Below are positions 17,682 to 25,983 of a DNA stretch of 64,000 nt, in pieces; position 1 is the stretch's first letter, and every line of letters begins with the position of its first letter. Position numbers and translations under genes: made by a program. The DNA comes from an uncultured Christensenellaceae bacterium (GTDB lineage Bacteria; Bacillota; Clostridia; Christensenellales; UBA3700): NCBI GenBank assembly GCA_944376205.1, contig CALWBV010000001.1, positions 229,117-293,116 of the forward strand, given 5' to 3'. The notes below the pieces were generated by a model. That model was not told the DNA's origin, searched no databases, and was given only the letters and a program-made list of their open reading frames with translations.

Positions 17682-18827
17682 TTAAGCGTTTTTGTCTTTT
17701 TTCTCTTGAGCTATCTTCTTCTCAAGCGCCTTGACATATTCGTCGTTATCCACGGGAACGTCGACGCATTTGTTGAGCCATGACGACATATTGATAGCGT
17801 TGATTATAGAAAGTCCTCTTATGCCGTCGCCTATATCTGCAATGAGTCGCAACTTATCTCTTGTCGATATCACCTCGACAAAGTTGTTGAGTATTCTCGC
17901 CTGCTGTCCGTTGATACCGTCGTATATAAGTCTTGTCAATCCGTAGGAATAAGAATATTTTTTACATTTCTTATCCTCTTTGTTGCCGTAATCTCTCGTA
18001 GCTCTTTCGTTGACAACCGGTTCGGGATATTTATTGAGATAGTATTTCATCTTAAAACGGTCTATTACTATCTTTCCGTTTTCGCCCGCTATCTCAAGTC
18101 TGTTTGTGCCGGGAAGTTCGTGCGTACTTGCCGTAAACACTCCTTCGAATCCGTCATAACTCATAATCGCCGTAACATCGTTTTCCGTAGTGATATCTCT
18201 GCCCACCGTCTTGCATACGGCATAGATTTGTTTGGGCATACCGACAAGCCATTGCCATATATCTAATTGATGTACGCATTGATTGATGAGAGTTCCGCCG
18301 CCCTCTCCCGACCAGCTTGCTCTCCAGCCGCCCATATTGTAATAATACTGCGAGCGGTACCAGTCCGTAACGATAAAGTTGACTCTCTTTACGGGTCCTA
18401 TCTTTCCCGATTCGATGAGTTCCTTTGCTTTCTTATACATTCTGTTGGTACGCTGATTGAGCATCATTGCACCTACAACGTCAGGCTTTTTGTCCAATAA
18501 ATCTTTTAATTCCTGCGCTTCCTTGACGGTAACGCTTACGGGTTTTTCCACGAGAAAATCCACATTGTTCGCCAAGCAGTCTTTAGCTATTTCCACGTGC
18601 GAATAGTGAGGAGTAGCGATTATCACGCCGTCGGGTTTTTCCTTGTCTAGCATTTCCCGTCTGTCGGTATATCCGTTGACTTTGTACTTTGCGCAAAACT
18701 CGTCAAGCACCTTTTTATCGGTATCGCATACAGCGACAAGCAAAGCGTTTTTTACCACGCCTTTGAGAATATTGCGCGCATGTCGTCCGCCCATTCTGCC
18801 TATGCCGATTACCGCAAGTCTTTTCAT
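17682..18827 (-). CDS. Gfo/Idh/MocA family oxidoreductase (second paralogue)
   Basis: 381 aa. Rossmann motif AVIGIGRMGGRHA at the start, canonical catalytic VEKPVSVT, and GGGTLINQCVHQLDIWQW with the active-site histidine. It is close to the 15503-16693 protein in length and in the long shared stretches around these motifs, so a gene duplication is likely. The present protein keeps EKP where the other has DKP. It lies 32 bases before the TIM-barrel gene and 20 bases after the GDPD-like gene, within the same operon. Substrate unknown; probably a sugar or sugar derivative oxidised with NAD+. Confidence 0.88.
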   Translation of the reverse strand: MKRLAVIGIGRMGGRHARNILKGVVKNALLVAVCDTDKKVLDEFCAKYKVNGYTDRREMLDKEKPDGVIIATPHYSHVEIAKDCLANNVDFLVEKPVSVTVKEAQELKDLLDKKPDVVGAMMLNQRTNRMYKKAKELIESGKIGPVKRVNFIVTDWYRSQYYYNMGGWRASWSGEGGGTLINQCVHQLDIWQWLVGMPKQIYAVCKTVGRDITTENDVTAIMSYDGFEGVFTASTHELPGTNRLEIAGENGKIVIDRFKMKYYLNKYPEPVVNERATRDYGNKEDKKCKKYSYSYGLTRLIYDGINGQQARILNNFVEVISTRDKLRLIADIGDGIRGLSIINAINMSSWLNKCVDVPVDNDEYVKALEKKIAQEKKDKNA

Positions 18828-18847
18828 ATCTTCTCCCGGATTTAGGA

Positions 18848-19477
18848 TTATTTTTCCTCTGCGTATTTTCTTACGTCCAACGGTCTGTTGGTAGTGATAT
18901 TTCCGTCAATCTTCTTTGCGTACTTTTTCATGACTTCTTCGTCGTCGATAGTAAATACGCTGAGCTTCAAGTCATACTTTTTGCACTCTGCCAAAAATTC
19001 GTCGCTTATCTTGGTATATTTAAGGTTTAGTCCTGCAAAATGAGGATTGCCGAAGCTGTCCAAAAGTTCCTTGAGCGCCTTTACGTTTTGCGTGACGTAT
19101 TTCATACCCATACGGTTGAACCATACCTGTCCGCAGTCAACATACTGACTGTCGCTCAATCTCGCTTCTCCCGTAAATATAAGATAATCTTCGACGCCTA
19201 TTTCCTTTGCGAGTGCGATGACGTCACGGATTATACCCGTCTGTTTGAGATCGCAGTTGATTTTAATTTTCTTTTCCTTGACGATTTCAAAAGCGTATCT
19301 CAAAGTGAGTTTATTTTTGTAACCGAACGGAGAAGGCATATGAGAAAGATAAAGCAAATCGCCCTTCTTCCAAATATCAACCTCGATAGCGTCGGCTTTA
19401 TATTTGTCGATATTGTCAAAATATGCCTGCGTATTTCTGCCCGTATTCATGGCTCCGCCGTGTGCCGTAATCATCAT
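18848..19477 (-). CDS. GDPD-like phosphodiesterase-fold protein with altered active site
   Basis: 209 aa, a compact TIM-barrel related to glycerophosphodiester phosphodiesterases. The start MMITAHGGAMNTGRNT aligns with the family's HRGxxxxxPENT, with the arginine replaced by glycine and PENT by GRNT. DAIEVDIW matches the metal-binding IExDV, and LSHMP stands where HD is usual. The two histidines and the IEVD acid remain, but several usual ligands do not, so the substrate or even the activity may differ. No signal peptide, so it is cytosolic. It overlaps the PHP-protein gene upstream by four bases (ATGA), a sign of coupled translation. Likely an auxiliary hydrolase of the sugar operon. Confidence 0.75.
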   Translation of the reverse strand: MMITAHGGAMNTGRNTQAYFDNIDKYKADAIEVDIWKKGDLLYLSHMPSPFGYKNKLTLRYAFEIVKEKKIKINCDLKQTGIIRDVIALAKEIGVEDYLIFTGEARLSDSQYVDCGQVWFNRMGMKYVTQNVKALKELLDSFGNPHFAGLNLKYTKISDEFLAECKKYDLKLSVFTIDDEEVMKKYAKKIDGNITTNRPLDVRKYAEEK

Positions 19478-20967
19478 ACTTTAATCTCCTTGACATATAC
19501 GGGACTGGTAAGCAATACGTCCGCATACTTTCCCTCTGTAAACCCCGTACCTTCCGCTCTGATATAGCCTTCTTTTGCGATGTATATTTCTTCTTCGATC
19601 GTACCCTCGTCGCCTGCGCACGCAAAGTAATATTCCTTACATGCGTTGCCCGTGAGCGTAAGCGTTTCGAGTTTGCTCTCGAAAGGATAATCCTCTGCCT
19701 TTTTATACGACAAAGATACTTTGTATCTTCCCGGTGCGACGGTATCGCCTATCGAGTATTTTTTTTCGCCGTCCGTCAATACGACTTCTATTTCCCAACC
19801 CATGGTGATATAAGTTCTTCCGTCTTCGACGGCTTGCAGTATCGACTCTTTGTCAAGCACTCCGTCGATGCCCAGATAAGTGTATGCGTACGAAGGTCCT
19901 CCCTCGTCGGGAGCGTGCCAGTCATAACCGTACAAAGCCGCAAGTCTGTACCCCTTGTCCAAAAGCGATATCCACTCTTTTTTTGCCCACAAATCCGCAG
20001 GAGATATATTAGGGTTGTAGTGCGACCACACTTCGTATGAAGTGAGATAGTCCCAATTCGTTATTTGAAAGTCGTTGTGGCAACCTGCGCACAGCGGCCA
20101 GCCTATACGTTTGGGGTGTGCGAGCGTGATTATATCGCCGCTCTGTCTTGCCTTTACGATACAGGCATTTATATTTTGAGGTGTGATGTCCAACCAGTTT
20201 ACGGGACAGTTTCCGCCTATTACGGTGAGATGTCCCCAGAAGGTTGTCCACTCTATTCCTCTTGCGACTGCAAGATTATATTTTTTACCCCACTCCTCGA
20301 CGGCGCTTACGTTGCTTGTCGTGTTGTGGTCTGTGAGACATATTGCCTTATAGCCTCGCTTTACAGCATTTTGCACGAGCTCTTTGGGAATCATGTCCCC
20401 GTCTGACGCAACGGTATGACAGTGCATTTCCACTCTTTGCCAGGTACGTTTTCCCGCTTGGGAGTTATTGACCGCATACAATTCGCCATCGTATTTTTCA
20501 CAAGGAAACTCGCCTTTCTCCTTATATCCGTCAACTTTTATATCAATATCTATATAGTCGGTGACGATACTGTTGATACTTGCAAAAAGCGTCCATTTCC
20601 CTGCATGTATTTTTGTTTTTGCAAAACCGTTTGAAGAATATTCCTCGCTAATGACATGTATCTGATCGGGTTTGTGCCTGTGCTCCGTTCCGAGAAGTTT
20701 TTCTCCGTCGTGAAGCGACCATGCAATATGATTTGCAAGCGGGAAATTTCTTCTTATCTCGTCATACGAAAACTCTTTGTAAGGAGCGTCTTTTTTGAGA
20801 CACTCTCCCACAAACGCCGCGCACTTTTTCTCGTCGTACTCGTACTTTGGAGAATAGAAAGTGGCAACGGTGAGATATTCCATTCCGTCCGGTACGTCAA
20901 ACTGTACTTTGACGTGCGATCTCAAATCGTCGGGCGTCACTCTTATTTTCGTATGAAAAATCTGCAT
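19474..20967 (-). CDS. PHP-domain metallohydrolase (CehA/McbA-like)
   Basis: 497 aa. Residues 1-170 are beta-rich with no motif I know. The PHP domain then shows its metal ligands in order: EMHCHTVASDGD, CLTDHNTT, ARGIEWT, TLAHPKRIGWP and YGYDWHAPDEGG. A further beta-rich region closes the protein. CehA/McbA-like proteins of this layout hydrolyse phosphate or carbonate esters, but substrates differ and none can be inferred here. It lies two bases after the third Gfo/Idh gene and overlaps the GDPD-like gene by four, so it is part of the six-gene operon. A phosphoesterase acting on a sugar phosphate is plausible. Confidence 0.82.
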   Translation of the reverse strand: MQIFHTKIRVTPDDLRSHVKVQFDVPDGMEYLTVATFYSPKYEYDEKKCAAFVGECLKKDAPYKEFSYDEIRRNFPLANHIAWSLHDGEKLLGTEHRHKPDQIHVISEEYSSNGFAKTKIHAGKWTLFASINSIVTDYIDIDIKVDGYKEKGEFPCEKYDGELYAVNNSQAGKRTWQRVEMHCHTVASDGDMIPKELVQNAVKRGYKAICLTDHNTTSNVSAVEEWGKKYNLAVARGIEWTTFWGHLTVIGGNCPVNWLDITPQNINACIVKARQSGDIITLAHPKRIGWPLCAGCHNDFQITNWDYLTSYEVWSHYNPNISPADLWAKKEWISLLDKGYRLAALYGYDWHAPDEGGPSYAYTYLGIDGVLDKESILQAVEDGRTYITMGWEIEVVLTDGEKKYSIGDTVAPGRYKVSLSYKKAEDYPFESKLETLTLTGNACKEYYFACAGDEGTIEEEIYIAKEGYIRAEGTGFTEGKYADVLLTSPVYVKEIKV

Positions 20968-20969
20968 TA

Positions 20970-22259
20970 TTATTTCCTTATATCGGGTATTTCGCTCATT
21001 TCCACAAGTCTTCCGTTTTCGTGTCTAGACAACTCTGCCGCCGTAACGATTCTGTGACTTTCGATAGTATCCTTGATCCAGGTATACTGCATGTTAGGAT
21101 CCTGATTGTTGGTCAGCATGCCGACGGTAGCTTTTACGATACCTTGATCTCCGCCGAAATGGCCTTTGATAACGGGGATAATGTTGACAACGATCTTCTT
21201 GGGTTTTTGACCGAAAAGCTGAAGCTTTATCACGCTTCCTCTGTCGTCGGCAATCAAAATACCCTTGCTTCCTCTTATCTCGGTATGTCTGTGGTCTTTT
21301 TCGTTGAAAGCGTTTGCCGTCACGACGATTTTCGTACCGTTTTCCATAAGCATGTTTACTGTCTGGCAATCGACTACGTCGTTATCGCAAGCAAATACGC
21401 ATCTTGCCCACTGCTTTGCTCTGGCATCCGTCTTAAGCGCATTGAGTACGTCTTTTTTCTTTGACGAAGTACAGAAAGCGTATGTACCCCAAAGGAATTT
21501 TTTCTTACCTCTGCCGATTGCTTTCTTTCTTCCGAGATACTGGTGTTCTACCTCGAAATTACAAGTCATTCTGTGAGGACAGTCAAAACAGTTGTCCGTA
21601 GCACCTTCGGGTCTGTGTTCGTGATTGAAGAAAGTCAAGCCGCCGTAAGAATTAAGGCTCTTGCATTTACTTCCCGTAAACCAATACATAAGGTCCATAT
21701 CGTGACAACACTTTGCAAGGAGCATAGGAGATGTCTCTTCTTCGCTTCTCCAGTTGCCTCTCACATAACTGTGACAGAAGTGCCAATACGAGACATTTTC
21801 GTCGTGCTTTATAAGCTCTATTTCGCCGAGAACTCCCGTGTCGATGAGTTCCTTTATTTTTCTGTAATAGTTAGCATATCTCAACACATGACATACAAGT
21901 ACTTTTCTGCCGTGCTTTCTTGCGTACTCCTCAATGTCGAGACACTCCTCGATATTGGGACTCAAGGGCTTTTCGACGAGAATATCGTAGCCGAGTTCAA
22001 GCGCCTTCATGGCGTGCTTGTAGTGATCTCTGTCCTGCGTAGCGATAAGCATGCAGTCAGCTACCTTTCCGAGTGCGAAAAAGTCTTTTTCGTCGGTAAA
22101 GCACTTGTCTTCAGGCACTCTCCAAAGATTTTTGACCTTGTCTATTTTGGATTGGTACTTATCGCATATCGCAACGATTTGAACGTCACTTCTCTTTGCA
22201 AAGTGCGTGCCGTAATTCTTACCTCTGCTGCCAAGTCCCAATACTGCTATCTTTAACAT
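20970..22259 (-). CDS. Gfo/Idh/MocA family oxidoreductase (third, divergent)
   Basis: 429 aa, the first gene of the operon, with AGGGAG before its ATG. Rossmann motif AVLGLGSRGKNYG, catalytic VEKPLSPN, and SPMLLAKCCHDMDLMYW with the active-site histidine. It belongs to a different branch from the two paralogues downstream. It has a cysteine set near the middle, CFDCPHRMTC, that could hold a metal, and its C-terminal half is longer than usual. The family oxidises sugars, inositols and related polyols with NAD(P)+. With three such enzymes in one operon, the pathway probably includes several redox steps on one sugar scaffold. Confidence 0.87.
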   Translation of the reverse strand: MLKIAVLGLGSRGKNYGTHFAKRSDVQIVAICDKYQSKIDKVKNLWRVPEDKCFTDEKDFFALGKVADCMLIATQDRDHYKHAMKALELGYDILVEKPLSPNIEECLDIEEYARKHGRKVLVCHVLRYANYYRKIKELIDTGVLGEIELIKHDENVSYWHFCHSYVRGNWRSEEETSPMLLAKCCHDMDLMYWFTGSKCKSLNSYGGLTFFNHEHRPEGATDNCFDCPHRMTCNFEVEHQYLGRKKAIGRGKKKFLWGTYAFCTSSKKKDVLNALKTDARAKQWARCVFACDNDVVDCQTVNMLMENGTKIVVTANAFNEKDHRHTEIRGSKGILIADDRGSVIKLQLFGQKPKKIVVNIIPVIKGHFGGDQGIVKATVGMLTNNQDPNMQYTWIKDTIESHRIVTAAELSRHENGRLVEMSEIPDIRK

Positions 22260-22472
22260 ACTTTTCTCCCTGATATAAACTTATTTTGAGTATCTTTCGA
22301 AGATATGCTTTTTCTCTTGTTAAGTCTTATTTTGAGTACAAAGACTCAAAACGTATTCAGATTTATAATCTGCAAGGTATGCTCAAGCGGCAGAAACCAA
22401 ATTCTTATCCGATTGCAAAATCTTATTGTTTCTTAACCGACTAGCAAACGCTTTTTATCGGCTTGTCCTTGA

Positions 22473-23297
22473 TCAGACTCCCGAATATGCGGAAAATCCG
22501 CCGTCGATAGGCACAACGATACCTGTGACGAATCCCGAAGCGTTGTTGTCGGAAAGCCACATAACAGTACCGATAAGTTCTTCGGGTTCACCGAATCTTC
22601 TCATAGGAGTACCTGCAAGGATCTTATTTGTTCTGGGCGTAGGATTACCGTCAGCGTCAAACAGCAAAGCTCTGTTTTGGTTGGTTACGAAGAAACCGGG
22701 AGCGATAGCATTTACTCTGATACCTTCTTGTGCGAAGTGTACGGCAAGCCATTGCGTAAAATTGGATACGCTCGCCTTTGCGCCCGAATATGCGGGGATC
22801 TTGGTGAGAGGTCTGAAAGCGTTCATGCTCGAAATGTTGAGGATGATGCCGCCTCTGCCTACCATATCCTTTGCAAATACCTGTGTTGTCAAGAAAGTTG
22901 CAAGGAAGTTGAGTTTGAATACGAAATCCACGCCTTTTTCGTCAAGATCGAAGAAAGATATCTTTGCTTCGTCGTCCACATCTGCAGCGTTGAAATATTC
23001 GCTCGTAGTCGTTCCCTTGGGGTGATTTCCGCCGGCGCCGTTTACAAGAATATCGCACTTGCCGAGTTCCTTGTTTATCTTTTCTTTAGCTTCTTCCATC
23101 GTAGCTTTTTCGAGACAGTTTACGGCATAAGCCTTTGCTATACCGCCGTTTTTGACGATATCGTCTACAACTGCCTGCGCACTCTCGAGTCTCAAATCGA
23201 GAACAGCGACTTTTGCGCCCTGCTTTGCGTATGCCTTTGCGATAGTACTGCAAAGAACTCCGCCTGCACCTGTAATAACTACTACTTTATCTTTCAT
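22473..23297 (-). CDS. uxuB: D-mannonate oxidoreductase (fructuronate reductase), SDR type
   Basis: 274 aa short-chain dehydrogenase. Cofactor motif GAGGVLCS after VVITG, NGAGGNHPKGTTT, and catalytic NISSMNAF, YSGAK (Tyr-x-x-x-Lys). The AGGNHPK stretch and length match the YjmF/UxuB-type reductases of Bacillus and clostridia, which reduce D-fructuronate to D-mannonate with NADH; this differs from the polyol-dehydrogenase type of E. coli UxuB. It stands 143 bases after uxuA, and a hairpin region between them may set its expression apart. Assignment rests on both sequence and context (UxaC, UxuA, KdgK, Eda next door). Confidence 0.88.
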   Translation of the reverse strand: MKDKVVVITGAGGVLCSTIAKAYAKQGAKVAVLDLRLESAQAVVDDIVKNGGIAKAYAVNCLEKATMEEAKEKINKELGKCDILVNGAGGNHPKGTTTSEYFNAADVDDEAKISFFDLDEKGVDFVFKLNFLATFLTTQVFAKDMVGRGGIILNISSMNAFRPLTKIPAYSGAKASVSNFTQWLAVHFAQEGIRVNAIAPGFFVTNQNRALLFDADGNPTPRTNKILAGTPMRRFGEPEELIGTVMWLSDNNASGFVTGIVVPIDGGFSAYSGV

Positions 23298-23397
23298 AAT
23301 TTACTCACTTCCTCACTATTATTTTTATATTATTTATCAATACTATATTAATATTAATAGAATTGACGATTTTTGTCCACAAAAAATCAGCTCTTAA

Positions 23398-23453
23398 CGA
23401 TAAATTCCTTATTAAGGAAATTTATCGAATGCGAGGCGGATTATTTATCCGCC
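23398..23453 (-). other. Two tandem hairpins at the uxuA/uxuB junction
   Basis: A GC-rich hairpin GGCGGAT / ATCCGCC (23435-23453) spans the uxuA stop codon, and a long AT-rich one (arms 23398-23410 and 23414-23427, one bulge) follows. Neither has a proper U run. They could stabilise the upstream mRNA or serve as an inefficient terminator before uxuB. Confidence 0.45.
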
Positions 23454-24487
23454 TTTTCGACTGCTTCGATAATGCCTTGCAAATACATTGCACCGAGCGC
23501 TCTGTCATAGAGTCCGTAACCGCCTCTGCCGGTTTCGCCCCAAATCATTCTGCCGTGATCGGGTCTTACGTAACCGTCAAATCCGTCGTCGTGAAGCGCC
23601 TTGATGATGGCGTACATATCGAGACTGCCTTCGCTTGAAAGGTGTCCGCTCTCTTCAAAGCAATGGTCGCCCGTAATCTTGATGTTTCTCAAATGTACAA
23701 AAGGCATTCTGCCCTTGCAGGTATGAATCATATGTACGAGATCGTTTGTCGTAGCTACGCCCAGCGAACCTGTGCAGAACGTGATACCGTTGGCAGGGCT
23801 GTCGACAATCTTAAGAAATCTCTTGAGATTTTCCTCGTTGGTGATTACTCTGGGCAAACCGAAAATGTCCCAAGGGGGATCGTCGGGATGAATTGCCATC
23901 TTGATACCGCTCTCCTCGGCTACGGGAATTACTTCCTTGAGGAATACGGTCATATTTTCCCACAATTTTTCTTCGTCAACCGCTTTGTATTGATTGAGAA
24001 GATCCTTGAGTCCTTCTTTTGTATAGCTTGCGTCCCAACCGGGAAGGGAAAGTTCGCTTGTAAGAGGGTTGAGATTGAGCACCGTCTCATGGTCGTATGC
24101 CAAAGCGTTGGAGCCGTCCTTGAGAGGGAGTGCGAGATTGCTTCTCAACCAGTCGAATACAGGCATGAAGTTGTAACATATACACTTTACTCCCGCCTTG
24201 CCGAGACGTCTTACGTTTTCTTTGTAATTCTCTATAAGTCCGGGTGCGTTGGCGTTACCGAGTTTGATATCCTCGTGTACGGGTACGCTTTCGACAACTT
24301 CGAAAGTCAAACCTTTTGCCTCTATCTTTTTCTTCATGGCAAGTATGGATTCGTTGCTCCAAACTTCGCCGACGGGGGTGTCGTAAATCGCAGATACTAT
24401 GCCTTGAATACAAGGAACTTGTCTTATGTAATCAAGCGTAACCTTGTCGTCGTCGCCGTACCAACGGAAAGTCATTTTGAAACTCAT
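23441..24487 (-). CDS. uxuA: D-mannonate dehydratase
   Basis: 348 aa. Dehydrates D-mannonate to 2-keto-3-deoxygluconate. Family features: MTFRWYG near the start, GVKCICYNFMPVFDWLRS, MAIHPDDPPWDIFGLPRV, TFCTGSLG, FVHLRN and YVRPDHGRMIWGE, giving the His, Cys and Asp metal ligands of the TIM-barrel UxuA. ATG 24487 is used because GGAGG lies ten bases before it; upstream extension to 24526 would run into the uxaC end without a binding site. It begins two bases after the uxaC stop, so it is translated with it. Confidence 0.96.
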   Translation of the reverse strand: MSFKMTFRWYGDDDKVTLDYIRQVPCIQGIVSAIYDTPVGEVWSNESILAMKKKIEAKGLTFEVVESVPVHEDIKLGNANAPGLIENYKENVRRLGKAGVKCICYNFMPVFDWLRSNLALPLKDGSNALAYDHETVLNLNPLTSELSLPGWDASYTKEGLKDLLNQYKAVDEEKLWENMTVFLKEVIPVAEESGIKMAIHPDDPPWDIFGLPRVITNEENLKRFLKIVDSPANGITFCTGSLGVATTNDLVHMIHTCKGRMPFVHLRNIKITGDHCFEESGHLSSEGSLDMYAIIKALHDDGFDGYVRPDHGRMIWGETGRGGYGLYDRALGAMYLQGIIEAVEKADK

Positions 24488-24489
24488 AT

Positions 24490-25983
24490 TTATTCCTCCA
24501 CTAGATTTTTTGCATTCTGGTAGCAAAGAGCCTTTGCTACATTGACAGCGTATTTATCTTCGTCGTCTCTCACGAGTCCGCCGAGAAAATCGCATACGAT
24601 TTGTCTGTAATAGTCGTGTCTTGTGTACGACAGGAAACTTCTGCTGTCGGTCAGCATTCCCACAAGCGATGAGATATGACTAAGTTCGGAGAGAGTTTCG
24701 AGAGTCTCGTACATACCTCTCTTATGATCGCAGAACCACCAGCTTATGCCGAGTACTACGTTTCTGAATGCACCGCACATCGTAACCAAAGGATAATACA
24801 TCGTAGGATTGAGCGTATAGATTATCGTCTTCGGCAAAGAGTTTTCGCTGTTGAGATTGTCGATATATCTTCTTATCCTTGCAACGTCGAAGCTGTCGCC
24901 TACGCAATCGAAACCTGCGTCTTTTCCGCACTGCTTAAACATCGCGCTGTTGGAATTTCTCGTAACGGCAAGGTGCAATTGCATGACCATTTTGCGCTTT
25001 GCGTACTCTTTTCCGAAGAAAGTATAAAGATAACCGAGAAAACCGTCGTATTCTTTATCTTCGACTTCTTTTGATTTAAGCAAGGATTTGAAAGTCTTGT
25101 CTGCCTCCTTGAAGTCAGAAATTGACTCGGGAAATCCCTGAACGCCTATATCCGAGAACTTGCAGCCGCGGGCAACAAAATAATCCATTCTCTTTGCCAC
25201 TGCTTGTTCGAGATCTTCAAGTCCCTTTATTTTTATGCCGCTTGCTTCGCCCAAGCGTGCGATATAATCAGTATAATTTTTGTCTTTCGCAAGAACGATA
25301 TTGTCCACTCTGAACGAAGGCACGACTTTTGCTTTTATACTGTCGTCTTTTGCGATAAGTTCGTGATATTCGAGGCTGTCGCAAGGATCGTCGGTAGTAG
25401 CGATATACTCTACATTCGCCATTGCGATGAGTTTTCGGGGAGAAAGCTGTTTTTGAACAATGACTTCGTTTGCCTTATCCCAGATTTGTTGTGCGGTATC
25501 CTCGTTGAGAGGGAGGGATATTCCGAAGAAAAACTCCAATTCGAGAGCTACCCAGTCATTGATAGGATTGCCGTAAGCTTCGCCTACCGCTTTTGCGAAA
25601 TACATAAACTTTTCATGCATATCCGCATCGCCCGTAATATACTTTTCGTCAATGCCGTAAGCACGCATGAGACGCCATTTGTAATGATCTCCCGCAAGCC
25701 ACATTTCGCCTATGTCCGTAAAAGGCTTATCTTCGTAAATCTCCTTGGGACAGAGATGACAGTGATAGTCGATTATAGGCAAATCCTTGACTGAATCGTA
25801 AAGTTTGCGAGCGTACTTTGTCTTAAGCACGTCAACTGCCTTTGTGCAATCGGGTTTTGCTTGAACTTTCTTTGCCGCAACGGTTTTAGTCGTCTTTGCT
25901 GCAACCTTTTTGGTATCGGCAGTTTTTACCGTCTTTACGGTTTTTGCCGTGCCTTGCGTCTTTTTATCTTTGGACTCTGCCAC
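24490..25983 (-). CDS. uxaC: Glucuronate isomerase with N-terminal Lys/Thr/Ala-rich extension
   Basis: 497 aa. Isomerises D-glucuronate to D-fructuronate (and galacturonate to tagaturonate). The amidohydrolase-fold marks PIIDYHCHLCPKEI, FFGISLPL, NVEYIATTDDPCDS and LTDSRSFLSYTRHDYYRQI are typical. Usual length is about 470; here some 40 extra residues at the N-terminus consist almost only of Lys, Thr, Ala and Val (KTVKTVKTADTKKVAAK). GTG 25983 is taken as start because GGAGGAG is seven bases upstream; the longer frame begins with TTG 26001. It overlaps the end of kdgK by 20 bases, so the two are coupled. Confidence 0.95.
   Translation of the reverse strand: MAESKDKKTQGTAKTVKTVKTADTKKVAAKTTKTVAAKKVQAKPDCTKAVDVLKTKYARKLYDSVKDLPIIDYHCHLCPKEIYEDKPFTDIGEMWLAGDHYKWRLMRAYGIDEKYITGDADMHEKFMYFAKAVGEAYGNPINDWVALELEFFFGISLPLNEDTAQQIWDKANEVIVQKQLSPRKLIAMANVEYIATTDDPCDSLEYHELIAKDDSIKAKVVPSFRVDNIVLAKDKNYTDYIARLGEASGIKIKGLEDLEQAVAKRMDYFVARGCKFSDIGVQGFPESISDFKEADKTFKSLLKSKEVEDKEYDGFLGYLYTFFGKEYAKRKMVMQLHLAVTRNSNSAMFKQCGKDAGFDCVGDSFDVARIRRYIDNLNSENSLPKTIIYTLNPTMYYPLVTMCGAFRNVVLGISWWFCDHKRGMYETLETLSELSHISSLVGMLTDSRSFLSYTRHDYYRQIVCDFLGGLVRDDEDKYAVNVAKALCYQNAKNLVEE

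Noticed and set aside
22280..22338. 13-base direct repeat CTTATTTTGAGTA and a small hairpin upstream of the Gfo/Idh operon
   Set aside because: Too short and AT-rich to call an operator; no promoter could be fixed beside it.
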